A DNA stretch of 64,000 nucleotides from UBA8079 sp049601915 (GCA_049601915.1 JBMYRB010000001.1:620001-684000), one strand, 5' to 3'; numbered from the stretch's first letter, positions 16,065 to 25,055 are shown. Notes: generated by a model from the letters alone, not told the origin. Translations and numbers: made by a program.

Positions 16065-16723
16065 GGCGTCCACCGCAGGAAGGCATTGATCAGCGCCAGG
16101 CCGGTGGCCTGGCTTTTCTCCGGGTGGAACTGGGTCCCGATCATGTTGTCGCGCCCGACAGCCGCCGTGATCGCACCGCCATAATCAACACGCGCCAGCA
16201 CATCCTCGGCATTCGCGGCCGCCAGCTGATAACTGTGCACGAAATAGGCGTGCGGATTCTCGACCCCGAACTCCGACAAGAGCGGGTGATCCCGCGCGGT
16301 GGTGTCGAGCTCGTTCCAGCCCATATGGGGAATCTTGAGGGCCGGCTCCCCCGGCTTCACGGCCGGCGCGATCGGCACCACGTCGCCGGGGATCCAGTCG
16401 AAGCCGGGAGTCTCGCCATGCTCCAGGCCGCGGGTCGCCATCAGCTGCATGCCCACGCAGATCCCGAGAAACGGCTGGCCGCGTTCGCGGACCGCCGCGT
16501 GGAGCGCCTCGAACATGCCGTCACGCGCGGCCAGCCCCTCGCGGCAGTCGCGAAACGCCCCCACGCCCGGCAGCACCACCCGGTCGGCGCCGGCAACAAC
16601 ATCCGGCTCTTGCGTGACCACAATCGCGCGCGCCAGGTCGGCCTCCTGGGCCGACCGTTTGAAGGCCTTGGCCGCCGAGCGCAAATTGCCCGAGCCGTAA
16701 TCGATGATCACAACGGTCTCCAT
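16061..16723 (-). CDS. hisH: Imidazole glycerol phosphate synthase, glutamine amidotransferase subunit
   Basis: A 220-residue class I glutamine amidotransferase. The nucleophile is Cys89 in FLGICVGMQL, the other triad members are His200 and Glu202 in QFHPEKSQ, and PGVGAF forms the oxyanion loop. It supplies ammonia to HisF. The start METVVIIDYGSGN is canonical. It lies four bases after the DUF2628 gene and overlaps the GNAT gene. Confidence 0.96.
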   Translation of the reverse strand: METVVIIDYGSGNLRSAAKAFKRSAQEADLARAIVVTQEPDVVAGADRVVLPGVGAFRDCREGLAARDGMFEALHAAVRERGQPFLGICVGMQLMATRGLEHGETPGFDWIPGDVVPIAPAVKPGEPALKIPHMGWNELDTTARDHPLLSEFGVENPHAYFVHSYQLAAANAEDVLARVDYGGAITAAVGRDNMIGTQFHPEKSQATGLALINAFLRWTP

Positions 16724-16727
16724 CGGC

Positions 16728-17102
16728 CTAGATTGCTCCCGTCAAATAGCGCTTCTCGGCGTCGCTCATCCGACGGGCCGCGATCGCGCCCCGTTCGAGT
16801 ATATCGCGGCGCGCCAGCACATAACGGCGCCAGTCATTCGCCCACAGGCCCATTGCCACCTGCAGCCCCGCCGACAGGGCGAGATCGCCCGCCTCGGCCA
16901 GGCCCACGACCCGCCCGATACCGCTGACGGCCCCGGACATAATTACGAGCCCAATCGCCGTGCGCCACATGCCGTGCCAAAGCGCCCAGAGCGGGCCGAA
17001 TAGAAACGCCGCCCAGCTGAAGCCCTCCTTGATCAGCACCGCATCGCCATCGGCAGAGGCCGACCAGGAATTGGTGTGGACCGTGAAGATGTTCGTGCCC
17101 AT
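16728..17102 (-). CDS. DUF2628 small membrane protein
   Basis: A 124-residue protein with the DUF2628 layout. A short N-terminal strand is followed by an aromatic-rich hydrophobic segment (FSWAAFLFGPLWALWHGMW, about 28-46), a second membrane segment (about 48-66), a third near 70-88, and a polar tail with NDWRR. Function is unknown. It sits between the methyltransferase-like gene (2-base gap) and hisH (4-base gap), a position that recurs in Rhodospirillales his operons, so it is co-expressed with histidine synthesis but not known to take part in it. Confidence 0.85.
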   Translation of the reverse strand: MGTNIFTVHTNSWSASADGDAVLIKEGFSWAAFLFGPLWALWHGMWRTAIGLVIMSGAVSGIGRVVGLAEAGDLALSAGLQVAMGLWANDWRRYVLARRDILERGAIAARRMSDAEKRYLTGAI

Positions 17103-17104
17103 CG

Positions 17105-17602
17105 CTACGGCCTCGATAACGATTCTTCACGGGCCATGCGCAACTTCAGCTCCGTCGTCGAGAAAAGCCGCAAGTCCGGCAGGAAGGATTCCTTGCGCAG
17201 GAACCTCACATCGTCACGGGTGACCGGGCCCGGCGCGCCACCATCCTCGCGCGCATTCTCCATCAATGCGTATGCAAGCACGACGGTCGAGATGCCGGTG
17301 CCGCATTTGAGGACCTCGCGCGGCCGGAACGCCCGGACCTGCTCATACAAGGTCAGATAATCCAAGAAGGAGGCGCCCTTCACCGCCGTGCCGGCGGCGG
17401 CCCGGGTCATCAGGTCCCACAGCGAGGCATTCGCCCGCAGCACCGCCTCGGCGCGGTGCGCGCGTTTGGCGACCATGCGATCGACCATCCATTTGCGAAA
17501 CCGCACCAGCGGGCCGTAGCCAGCCGTGCTCACCGCCGTGGGCAACGCCCCCGGCGTGGTTTCGTCACGCTTGTGTGAGCGCGTGGCCCCGGTCTCGTTC
17601 AT
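17105..17602 (-). CDS. Shortened class I methyltransferase-like protein
   Basis: A 165-residue protein. The central part (about 75-130) reads SFLDYLTLYEQVRAFRP then VLKCGTGISTVVLAYAL and resembles motif I of a class I SAM-dependent methyltransferase family in which VLECGTGxST is usual; here the acidic residue is Lys. After the GxVT that should continue into motif II the sequence becomes unrelated and ends about 35 residues later, so the rest of the methyltransferase fold is missing. It still has tight operon spacing with hisB upstream and DUF2628 downstream. It may be a decayed gene kept for translational coupling, or a shortened protein with a new role. Catalysis is unlikely. Confidence 0.6.
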   Translation of the reverse strand: MNETGATRSHKRDETTPGALPTAVSTAGYGPLVRFRKWMVDRMVAKRAHRAEAVLRANASLWDLMTRAAAGTAVKGASFLDYLTLYEQVRAFRPREVLKCGTGISTVVLAYALMENAREDGGAPGPVTRDDVRFLRKESFLPDLRLFSTTELKLRMAREESLSRP

Positions 17603-17643
17603 GTCTGCTGCTGCCGCACGGCCTTTCGGCCGGTCAGTCCCGC

Positions 17644-18279
17644 TTATTCGATCGAACCACCCAGAACACCCTTGGTCGACGGAACATCGTCAGCGCGGCG
17701 CGGATCGATCTCTACGGCAACGCGCAGGGCGCGGGCGAGGCCCTTGTAGCAGGACTCAACCATGTGATGGTTGTTCTCGCCATAAAGCGTCTCGACATGC
17801 AGCGTCAATCCCGCCGACTGGGCGAAGGCCCGGTACCATTCTTGGAACAACTCGGTGTCCATGTCGCCCAGCTTCGGCCGGGTGAACGGCACTTTCCAGA
17901 CCAGATAGGGCCGGTTCGACGCGTCCAAGGCGACACGGGTCAGGGTCTCGTCCATCGGCACCAGCACATCGCCATAGCGGCGGATGCCGCGCCGGTCGCC
18001 CAGCGCGTTGCTGATCGCCTCGCCGACCGCATAGCCGGTGTCTTCGGTCGTGTGGTGGAAATCAATGTGCAGGTCACCCTTCGCGCGGACCGCCAGGTCG
18101 ATCAGGCTGTGGCGCGCGAGCTGTTCGAGCATGTGGTCCAGGAAGCCTATTCCCGTCTCCACATCATAGGCGCCCGTTCCGTCGAGGTTGACCACGACGG
18201 AGATGTCGGTTTCTTTCGTCGTGCGCACGACTTCGGCAATACGCTCTTCGCCACGCTCGGTAAGTTCATGAACACCCAT
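17644..18279 (-). CDS. hisB: Imidazoleglycerol-phosphate dehydratase
   Basis: A 211-residue monofunctional HisB. The Mn-binding motifs are DHMLEQLARHS, HHTTEDTGYAVGEA and ENNHHMVESCYKG. The start is the ATG at 18279 (MGVHELTERG) with a GGAG ribosome-binding site; the longer open frame upstream is not conserved. It removes water from IGP to form imidazole acetol phosphate. It is the first gene of the nine-gene minus-strand his operon running to 13279. Confidence 0.96.
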   Translation of the reverse strand: MGVHELTERGEERIAEVVRTTKETDISVVVNLDGTGAYDVETGIGFLDHMLEQLARHSLIDLAVRAKGDLHIDFHHTTEDTGYAVGEAISNALGDRRGIRRYGDVLVPMDETLTRVALDASNRPYLVWKVPFTRPKLGDMDTELFQEWYRAFAQSAGLTLHVETLYGENNHHMVESCYKGLARALRVAVEIDPRRADDVPSTKGVLGGSIE

Positions 18280-18446
18280 AGTTTTTCTCCTGCAGGCCCG
18301 TTTTGGGCCGAATGCGGCGCTTAAATAGCAGGCGCGGCGGCCGGACGCCATCCCGCGACGCATACCAATGCATGTAATTCGGATTGGCGGATCGGGCGCA
18401 TTTCGACATTATGCGCCAATTCAGCCCATTCATTCTTCGCGTTGTC

Positions 18447-18835
18447 ATGAACACTCTGCCCGGGCGTGCCCGCATCTTTTTTGATCAGGACTTCCTGCTC
18501 CGCGCCGGCGAGGACCCGGACATGGGCTTCGTGGTCATCACCGGCCATGTCGGGCTCCGCAACGCGGCGGGCACCCCGCTGGGTGAAGCCCACGAGGGCG
18601 ATGTTATCGGCGCGCCAGCCTTTTATTTGGCGGGCGTCAGAATTTGAGCGCGATCGCGGCCGGCCCGACCTGATGAGCCGCGTTGCCGGCAACTAGCTCG
18701 GCACGCTCGTCAACGGGGAGCGTAACGGCCTCGATGAGCCGCGCAACGCGGTATCCCCTCACATTGGCGAGAACATGATCAACGCCGGCGGTTCCGACAC
18801 GCGGTTTCGTTTCATTATCGAAGTCCGGCTCTGAG
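18447..18835 (+). pseudogene. Decayed cyclic-nucleotide-binding (Crp-like) domain gene
   Basis: The first frame (ATG 18447, stop at 18647) reads DFLLRAGEDPDMGFVVITGH then a GLRN...EGDVIG pattern. This matches the start of a cNMP-binding beta-roll (FLxxGExxDxxYxVxxGxVxL, then GDxxG). The frame then stops before the phosphate-binding cassette. Pieces that look like the remainder appear in other phases: LSAIAAGPT just after the stop, and a frame ending in FRFIIEVRL at 18835. Two or more frameshifts would be needed to join them. No HTH is seen. It lies between hisB (divergent) and hslV. Confidence 0.4.
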
Positions 18836-19009
18836 CGTGTGGTTTCCGCCCTCACGGTCGCCCGACAGGGCTTGATCCGCACCATGATCACCCCACATGG
18901 AGGCTTCTCGGCCATTGCGCCCACCGCACGAATGCGGCAGGACTCGGTCCCTCACGGACCGGCCCCGACGGGCCTCTGACAGACATATTACCAACGGCGG
19001 AACGCGACC

Positions 19010-19570
19010 ATGAATAATCTCCAAGCCGACGACCGAATCCCGTCCTGGCACGGCACGACAATCCTGTCCGTGCGTAAGGGCAACAACGTCGTGATCGCAG
19101 GCGACGGGCAGGTCACCCTGGGCCAGACCGTGATCAAGGCCACGGCGCGCAAGGTCCGCCCGCTGGGCGACGGCAGCGTGATCGCCGGCTTCGCCGGGGC
19201 GACCGCCGACGCGATGACCTTGTTCGAACGACTCGAGACCAAGCTCGAACAGCACCCTGGCCAGCTCACCCGCGCTTGCGTAGAACTCGCCAAGGACTGG
19301 CGCACCGACCGCTATCTGCGCCGGCTGGAAGCCATGATGGCGGTCGCCAGCAAGGACACATCCCTCGTGCTGACCGGCAACGGCGACGTGCTGGAGCCCG
19401 ATGACGGCATCATCGCCATCGGCTCCGGCGGCAACTACGCGCTGGCCGCGGCTCGGGCCCTCGTCACCCGTGACGAACTCACGCCGCGCGAGGTCGCCGC
19501 GCAGGCGATGGCGATCGCCGCCGACATCTGCGTCTACACCAACACCAACGTGATGATCGAAAGCCTATGA
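19010..19570 (+). CDS. hslV: ATP-dependent protease subunit HslV
   Basis: A 186-residue proteasome-beta-type peptidase. Self-processing at HG/TTILSVRKG would expose Thr16 as the N-terminal nucleophile after a 15-residue propeptide. VVIAGDGQVTLGQTV and IGSGGNYALAAARAL are family hallmarks. It forms the dodecameric core of the HslUV protease. Its stop overlaps the hslU start (ATGA). The position after hisB is the usual alphaproteobacterial arrangement. Confidence 0.97.
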   Translation: MNNLQADDRIPSWHGTTILSVRKGNNVVIAGDGQVTLGQTVIKATARKVRPLGDGSVIAGFAGATADAMTLFERLETKLEQHPGQLTRACVELAKDWRTDRYLRRLEAMMAVASKDTSLVLTGNGDVLEPDDGIIAIGSGGNYALAAARALVTRDELTPREVAAQAMAIAADICVYTNTNVMIESL

Positions 19571-20877
19571 CCAATTTTTCCCCGCGCGAGATCGTCTCAG
19601 AGCTCGACCGCTTTATCATCGGCCAGAACGACGCCAAGCGCGCCGTCGCCATTGCGCTGCGCAACCGCTGGCGCCGCCAGCAGCTGACCGGCGAAATGCG
19701 CGAAGAGGTGCTGCCGAAGAATATCCTGATGATCGGCCCCACGGGTGTCGGCAAAACCGAAATATCCCGCCGCCTGGCCCGGCTCGCCAACGCGCCCTTC
19801 ATCAAGATCGAGGCGACCAAGTTCACGGAAGTCGGCTATGTCGGCCGTGACGTGGAATCAATTATCCGCGACCTGGTCGAACAGGCCATCCTCATGACCC
19901 GCGAGACAAAGCGCAAAGAGGTGGTGGCCCAAGCCGAGCTCAACGCCGAGGCCCGAGTGCTGGACGCGCTGGTCGGCGAGAATGCGAGCGAGTCCACCCG
20001 CACATCCTTCCGCGACAAGCTGCGCTCGGGCAAGCTCGACGACAAGGAGATCGAAATCGATGTCGCGGACACGGGCGCGGGCGACCTGCCGACCATGGAC
20101 ATACCCGGTATGCCCGGCGGTCAGATGGGGATGATTAACCTCAACGACATGCTGGGCAAGGCTTTCGGCCAACAGACCAAGCCCCGGCGTATGACCGTGG
20201 CGGAGAGCTATGACGTGCTGATCGGCGACGAGGCCGACAAGCTGCTCGACGACGAGAAGCTGGTCCGCGAAGCACTCAAGTCGGTCGAGGACAACGGCAT
20301 CGTCTTTTTGGACGAGATCGACAAGATCACCGCCCGCTCGGACCGCCAGGGCGCCGATGTCAGCCGCGAGGGCGTGCAACGCGATCTGCTACCCCTGATC
20401 GAGGGCACGACCGTCGTCACCAAGCATGGGGCGGTCAAGACCGACCATATTCTTTTCATCGCCTCGGGCGCGTTCCACTTGGCCAAACCGTCGGACCTGC
20501 TGCCCGAGCTTCAGGGTCGCCTGCCCATCCGAGTCGAGCTGCGTGCGCTCACCCAGGAAGATTTCGGGCGCATCCTGCGCGAGCCGGAAAACAGCCTCAT
20601 CCGCCAGTATGTGGCGCTCATGGGCACCGAGGGGGTCACCCTCAACTTTACCGAGACGGCCATCGACACGCTCGCGGAGATGTCGGCCCAGATCAATCAT
20701 ACGGTGGAGAATATTGGCGCGCGGCGCCTGCACACGGTGCTCGAGCGTTTGCTCGACGAGATCAGCTTCTCCGCGCCGGACCGGGACGGCGAGGAGATCT
20801 CCATCGACGAGGCCATGGTCCGCGAGCGGCTCGAGGAGCTGACCAAGAACGCGGACCTGTCGAAGTTCATTCTTTAG
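19567..20877 (+). CDS. hslU: ATPase subunit of HslUV protease
   Basis: A 436-residue AAA+ unfoldase (ClpY). The Walker A is GPTGVGKTE (Lys63), the Walker B VFLDEIDKI near residues 245-253, with sensor and arginine-finger regions in LPELQGRLPIRVEL. An intermediate domain of about 110 residues follows the first strand pair. The C-terminus KNADLSKFIL ends in the hydrophobic tail that docks into HslV. Translationally coupled to hslV. Confidence 0.97.
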   Translation: MTNFSPREIVSELDRFIIGQNDAKRAVAIALRNRWRRQQLTGEMREEVLPKNILMIGPTGVGKTEISRRLARLANAPFIKIEATKFTEVGYVGRDVESIIRDLVEQAILMTRETKRKEVVAQAELNAEARVLDALVGENASESTRTSFRDKLRSGKLDDKEIEIDVADTGAGDLPTMDIPGMPGGQMGMINLNDMLGKAFGQQTKPRRMTVAESYDVLIGDEADKLLDDEKLVREALKSVEDNGIVFLDEIDKITARSDRQGADVSREGVQRDLLPLIEGTTVVTKHGAVKTDHILFIASGAFHLAKPSDLLPELQGRLPIRVELRALTQEDFGRILREPENSLIRQYVALMGTEGVTLNFTETAIDTLAEMSAQINHTVENIGARRLHTVLERLLDEISFSAPDRDGEEISIDEAMVRERLEELTKNADLSKFIL

Positions 20878-20993
20878 CGAGCCGTTTGCGAAGCGGCTTA
20901 TGACGCTCTTCGCATCTATCCTGAAACGTTGATCTCGGTGATTTCAGCTGCGGCCGCAGAGGCAGCAGAGGCAGCAAACTAAGGGTTTCGGCC

Positions 20994-21015
20994 GCCGCCA
21001 CTTTTCGGTGGCGGC
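20994..21015. terminator. GC-rich hairpin after hslU, possible terminator
   Basis: GCCGCCAC and GTGGCGGC form a perfect 8-bp stem around a TTTTCG loop. It lies about 115 bases after the hslU stop and 80 bases before the next gene. No U-tract follows, so it may be a Rho-associated 3' end or a simple structured spacer. Confidence 0.35.
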
Positions 21016-21095
21016 CGTCCTCCCCGCTTCCCCGCCGCCCCCCGGCCGTCGTAAGCTGGCGCCAACGAACAACACGAGCACCCAGGGGGGGACCC

Positions 21096-21881
21096 ATGCA
21101 GATACCCACAAAGATCGTCGATCTCTCGATGGCGCTGGACAACGACACCGTCGTCGATCCCGAAATCATGCGCCCGAAGATCCAGTATGTGACCCAAGAA
21201 GAGAACGCCGAGGCGATGGCCAGTTTCTTCCCCGGCATGAAGGCGGTGGATCTGCCCGACGGTGAGGGCTGGGCCTGGGAGATCGTCACCCTGACGACCC
21301 ATAACGGCACCCATATCGACGCGCCTTGGCATTATCACTCGGTCGACAAGGACGGCAACCCAATGCAGACCATCGACCAGTTGCCGCTCGACTGGTTCTA
21401 CCGCCCGGCCGTGAAGTTCGACTTCCGGCACTTCGACGACGGCTACATCGTCCAGCCGTCCGACATCGAGGCCGAGCTCAAGCGCATCAACTACGAGCTG
21501 CAGCCGCTCGACATCGTGCTCGTGAACACCAAAGCGTCCGAGTATTACGGCACCGAGGAGTATCTCTCCCGGGGCATCGGCATGGGCCGCGAGGCCACGC
21601 TCTTCCTGACTCAAGATCATGGCGTGCGGGTCACCGGCATCGACGCCTGGGGCTGGGATGCGCCGTTCTCGCTGCAACAGGAGAGCTATGCCAACAACAA
21701 GGACGCCCACGCCGTCTGGCAGGGCCACTGGGCCGGCATCGAGCAGCCCTACTGCCACATGGAAAAACTCCTCAACCTCGAGACGTTGCCCGACCACGGC
21801 TTCATGGTTAGCTGCATGCCCTGGAAGATCAAAGGCGCATCCGGCGGCTGGATCCGCTGCGTCGCGATGATGTTCGACTAG
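21096..21881 (+). CDS. Cyclase-family metal-dependent hydrolase (kynurenine formamidase-like)
   Basis: A 261-residue protein of the Cyclase family (PF04199), with the metal-binding motif HNGTHIDAPWH at residues 69-79 and a second His/Asp set in TQDHGVRVTGIDAWGWD. Family members include kynurenine formamidase, isatin hydrolase and polyketide cyclase-like enzymes that open cyclic amides. No tryptophan-catabolism gene is adjacent, so the substrate is open. The ATG at 21096 follows a GGGGGG tract. It is convergent with the XRE regulator gene; a hairpin repeat lies between them. Confidence 0.85.
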   Translation: MQIPTKIVDLSMALDNDTVVDPEIMRPKIQYVTQEENAEAMASFFPGMKAVDLPDGEGWAWEIVTLTTHNGTHIDAPWHYHSVDKDGNPMQTIDQLPLDWFYRPAVKFDFRHFDDGYIVQPSDIEAELKRINYELQPLDIVLVNTKASEYYGTEEYLSRGIGMGREATLFLTQDHGVRVTGIDAWGWDAPFSLQQESYANNKDAHAVWQGHWAGIEQPYCHMEKLLNLETLPDHGFMVSCMPWKIKGASGGWIRCVAMMFD

Positions 21882-21910
21882 GCGCTCGAGATCACCAGTT
21901 CAGAATGCTT

Positions 21911-21936
21911 GTAGGGACGGGTCTCAAACCCGCCCT
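21911..21936. repeat. Dispersed hairpin element (GGGACGGGT-CTCAA-ACCCGCCC)
   Basis: GGGACGGGT and ACCCGCCC pair around CTCAA with one mismatch. The string closely resembles the short intergenic element 'TAGGGGCGGGTCTCAAACCCGCCC' that recurs in many alphaproteobacterial chromosomes. It lies between two convergent genes, where it could also act as a two-way terminator. Only one copy is in the window, so repetition here is inferred from general knowledge. Confidence 0.5.
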
Positions 21937-21969
21937 TTCTGCTTTTCGAGGCAAGCAACGCGCCAACTC

Positions 21970-22329
21970 CTAAAACAAATCCCCCCTCAACCGCGCCAAA
22001 ATCGCCGCCGCGTCCTGGTCGGACAGGTCGCGGATTCGTTCGGCAAGGGTGTTGGCGAGCTCGGTGTGGTTCGGGGTCAGGCCTGACGTATCGACGGTGA
22101 CTTTCGGATGGGACAGCGCGGCGAGGCGGTGCATCTCTTCGTAGTCGTCCCAGATCAGGTTGAAATACTCGCAGATCTGCACCACCAGCGCCTCGGACGG
22201 GCGGCCGCGATAGCCGTGCTCCAGCAACGACAAATACGCCTCGGAAATCTGCAGATCCGCCGCCATCGCCTTCAGGGTCAGCTTCCGCTCGGCGCGATAG
22301 GCCCGCACCTTGGCACCGAAAGGCGTCAT
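21970..22329 (-). CDS. XRE-family helix-turn-helix protein
   Basis: A 119-residue protein starting MTPFGAKVRAYRAERKLTLK at the ATG at 22329. The HTH_3 domain covers residues about 5-62 (LTLKAMAADLQISEAYLSLLEHG). The C-terminal half, acidic and helical (ELANTLAERIRDLSDQDAAAI), may mediate dimerisation. Its start overlaps the Smr-gene stop (ATGA), so the two are co-translated. The XRE-Smr-lut/mltA neighbourhood is typical of the origin-proximal region in related genomes. Target genes unknown. Confidence 0.88.
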   Translation of the reverse strand: MTPFGAKVRAYRAERKLTLKAMAADLQISEAYLSLLEHGYRGRPSEALVVQICEYFNLIWDDYEEMHRLAALSHPKVTVDTSGLTPNHTELANTLAERIRDLSDQDAAAILARLRGDLF

Positions 22330-22907
22330 GCCCCATCGCCCCGGCCATCGGCTCTTTTGCGCCGCAGCAGAACATAGAAGGCCCCGTCGTGGCCATGCTG
22401 AGGGCGGGCCGATGTGAAGGCCAAAACATGCGCACGGCACGGCGGCTGGTTCAGCCACTGGGGCAAGCGCTCGCGCAGCACGCCCGAGCCCTCCCGCGAA
22501 CCGCGGCCGGTGATCACCAGCACGTTCCGTCGGCCCCGCGCAGCACTCTCCGTAATAAACCCGACCAGCGCATCCTGGGCTGTGTCCTGATACATGCCAT
22601 GGAGATCGAGGCGTGCCTCTATGGGCAGCCGGCCCCGGCGAAACCGGTCGGCGGTGCGCCGGTCCATTCCCGAATAGTCGCCCAAGGTAATATCCGACGG
22701 CAGCTTGGGGCGGACGACAGGCGCGGGGCGAGATGCCAAGACAGGAGGCCCTCTTTTCTTCGCGGTCTTCTTCCCCGGCGGCACTTTCGCCTTCGGGGAC
22801 GGCTTTGCGGGTTGCGGGCGGCGGCGCCTCAGGGGTGCCGCGTCGGCCAACGCGCGGCGGAACAGTTCGTCGTCGTCATCATCGTCACTAGTGCCACCCG
22901 GTGACAT
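22326..22907 (-). CDS. Smr domain protein
   Basis: A 193-residue protein. The first 65 residues are disordered, with a run of Asp residues and then Pro/Lys-rich sequence. The Smr domain (PF01713) is C-terminal, with LDLHGM and VLVITGRGSREGSGVLRERL, the two sequence marks of the MutS2-C nuclease-like fold. Such stand-alone Smr proteins can nick DNA or act on RNA; the role of alphaproteobacterial members is not settled. Translationally coupled to the XRE gene. Confidence 0.9.
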   Translation of the reverse strand: MSPGGTSDDDDDDELFRRALADAAPLRRRRPQPAKPSPKAKVPPGKKTAKKRGPPVLASRPAPVVRPKLPSDITLGDYSGMDRRTADRFRRGRLPIEARLDLHGMYQDTAQDALVGFITESAARGRRNVLVITGRGSREGSGVLRERLPQWLNQPPCRAHVLAFTSARPQHGHDGAFYVLLRRKRADGRGDGA

Positions 22908-22915
22908 GGCCTTGC

Positions 22916-23614
22916 TCAGTCGTCCTCGACGATAACGATATGCAGCCGCCGGGGGCCGTGGGCACCCAGCAACAGGGTCTGCTCGATATCGCCCGAGCGC
23001 GACGGGCCGGTGATGAAGTTCACCGTGCGCGGCGGCAGGCCGCCCCGGTCAGGGTCGGCCGTCAGTTCGCGCACCGCGTCAAACACGTCTTCATAGGATT
23101 TAACGACCCGGCTGGCCGGCAAAACGACGACATGGGTTTCGGGAATGAAGTTCAGCGTCGAGGGATGCGCAGGGCCGGAATACATCGCCAGCGTACCGGT
23201 CTCGGCCACGGCAGACGGGGCCGAGGTGATGCTTACCTGGTCGGGCTCGTCGGGTACGCCGCGGCGGATTTCTAGCATCGCATTGTCGGCCCACGGCGCG
23301 GCATCCAGATCCGTGTCCGGCGCCATCACCACGTTCGAAGGGAGGTTGGCACCGCGTAGATATTCCGCCACAGCCTCGGGCACCTGGGCCATGTCCGACA
23401 CCCGTGTCGTCGTCGCAAAAACCTTGTGGGCCATGGTCTCGAAAAGATCGACCAGCCCGGGATGATCGGTGTCGGTGCGTGCCGGAACGATGTTGCGCTT
23501 GTGCCTGGCGATGCGCACGCGAAGCGCCTCGGCCGTGGCGTCATCAACCGGCCCGTCGCGGCCGCGCGACCGGCGCAGGGACGAAAGGATCTGGTCCTTG
23601 TTGTCGCTCGCCAT
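22916..23614 (-). CDS. lutC: Lactate utilization protein C (LUD domain)
   Basis: A 232-residue LUD-domain protein (PF02589). It has the family segments SAVAETGTL, FIPETHVVVLP and NFITGPSRSGDIEQTLLLGAHGPRRLHI. The ATG at 23614 overlaps the lutB stop by one base. With LutA and LutB it forms an L-lactate dehydrogenase complex that passes electrons through Fe-S clusters. It is the last gene of lutABC. Confidence 0.93.
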   Translation of the reverse strand: MASDNKDQILSSLRRSRGRDGPVDDATAEALRVRIARHKRNIVPARTDTDHPGLVDLFETMAHKVFATTTRVSDMAQVPEAVAEYLRGANLPSNVVMAPDTDLDAAPWADNAMLEIRRGVPDEPDQVSITSAPSAVAETGTLAMYSGPAHPSTLNFIPETHVVVLPASRVVKSYEDVFDAVRELTADPDRGGLPPRTVNFITGPSRSGDIEQTLLLGAHGPRRLHIVIVEDD

Positions 23615-25050
23615 CACACACGCTCACCGGATTTCCAGCGGGACTGGAAGGTCCGGCCCTGGGGCGCAGGCAGATCGCGATACTTGGTCCAACCCTTGGC
23701 CAGCGGCACGGACGACAGGCTCCCCCGCTTGCGGCCGATCCAGGCGAGCATGCGCATTTGCAGGCCTGTCGCCATCTGATAAAGCTTTGGGCGGCGGGCG
23801 AAGAACGCCCAAAGGCCCAACCCCACGCGCGCCGAGCCCGGCGAGAGATGGCTCTCGAATTCACGCTCGCGCCAGTGGCGCATCATTTTGGGCAAGGGAA
23901 TATGCATCGGGCACACCTCCTCGCAGCGGCCACAGAAGGACGAGGCGTTGGGCAGGTGGCCGGCCTCGTCTACCCCGATCAGGCCCGGCGACAGGACCGA
24001 GCCCATCGGCCCAGGATACACCCAACCATACGCATGCCCGCCAACCGACTGATAGACCGGGCAGTGGTTCATGCAAGCCCCGCAGCGGATGCAGCGCAGC
24101 ATCTCCTCGAACTCGGTGCCGAGCATGTCGGTGCGGCCATTGTCGAGCAGGATGACGTGATACTGCTCGGGCCCGTCCGGGTCGCCCTCGCGCTTCGGGC
24201 CGGTCGACAGCGTCGTGTAGCTGGAGAATTCCTGCCCCGTGGCCGAGCGCGCCAGGACCCGCAATATGGTCGCCGCATCTTCCAGGGTCGGGACGATCTT
24301 CTCGAGGCTCGCCAGCACGATGTGCACCTTGGGGATCAGCTGCGACAGGTCGCCATTGCCCTCATTGGTGACGATGATCGAGGAGCCGGTCTCGGCGATC
24401 AGCAGGTTCGCCCCGGTGATCCCGACCTCGGCCTCGAAGTATTTCTTGCGCAGGATGGTCCGCGCCTCGTCGAGCAGGCTGATCGGCTCTTCGAGCACCC
24501 GGTCCTCGTCGAGCTCGGTGTGGTTCTCGCGGAAGCTCGATTCCACCTGCGCCTTGGTCAGATGCACCGCCGGCGCGATTATGTGGCTCGGCAGCTCGCC
24601 ACGCAGCTGGATAATGTATTCGCCGAGGTCGGTCTCGATCGGGCGGATGCCCTCGGCCTCCAGCGCCTTGTTGATCTCGATCTCCTCGCCGATCATCGAC
24701 TTGCCCTTGTTGACCTGCTTAGCGTCAACCGACCGGCAGATGTCGAGGACGATCTGCTGCGCGTCAGCCGCCGTGCGCGCCCAATGGACATGCCCGCCGG
24801 ATTCGCGGACCTTCTCCTCATAGGCCTCGAGATAGAAATCGAGATGCTCGAGAGTGTGGTTCTTGATATCGCGGGCCCCATCGCGCAGATCATCGAACTC
24901 GGGCAGATTGTTCCGCGCCGTGGCTCGGCCGTCGACGAAGTGGCCTCGCGCCTTGTTCAGCGCGGCCTGCAGATCCTCGTTGGCAAGCTGATCGCGGGCG
25001 TTGTTCTTGAAGTTCCGGCTGGTGGAATGGACGGTGGTTGAAGTGCTCAT
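23614..25050 (-). CDS. lutB: Lactate utilization protein B, iron-sulfur subunit
   Basis: A roughly 478-residue protein with an N-terminal LUD domain (about 70-300) and a C-terminal ferredoxin-like domain. The latter carries two [4Fe-4S] motifs, CIRCGACMNHCPVY and CGRCEEVCPM. A C-terminal DUF3390-like tail with a basic segment follows. The ATG at 25050 is used here; the GTG at 25059, overlapping the lutA stop, is an alternative. It is the electron-transfer core of the LutABC lactate oxidation complex on the cytoplasmic side of the membrane. Confidence 0.94.
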   Translation of the reverse strand: MSTSTTVHSTSRNFKNNARDQLANEDLQAALNKARGHFVDGRATARNNLPEFDDLRDGARDIKNHTLEHLDFYLEAYEEKVRESGGHVHWARTAADAQQIVLDICRSVDAKQVNKGKSMIGEEIEINKALEAEGIRPIETDLGEYIIQLRGELPSHIIAPAVHLTKAQVESSFRENHTELDEDRVLEEPISLLDEARTILRKKYFEAEVGITGANLLIAETGSSIIVTNEGNGDLSQLIPKVHIVLASLEKIVPTLEDAATILRVLARSATGQEFSSYTTLSTGPKREGDPDGPEQYHVILLDNGRTDMLGTEFEEMLRCIRCGACMNHCPVYQSVGGHAYGWVYPGPMGSVLSPGLIGVDEAGHLPNASSFCGRCEEVCPMHIPLPKMMRHWREREFESHLSPGSARVGLGLWAFFARRPKLYQMATGLQMRMLAWIGRKRGSLSSVPLAKGWTKYRDLPAPQGRTFQSRWKSGERV

Positions 25051-25055
25051 GGCGC

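Noticed and set aside
23404..25041. 545-codon open frame antisense to lutB
   Set aside because: It is the shadow of a gene with two clear Fe-S motifs; no domain is visible in the antisense product.
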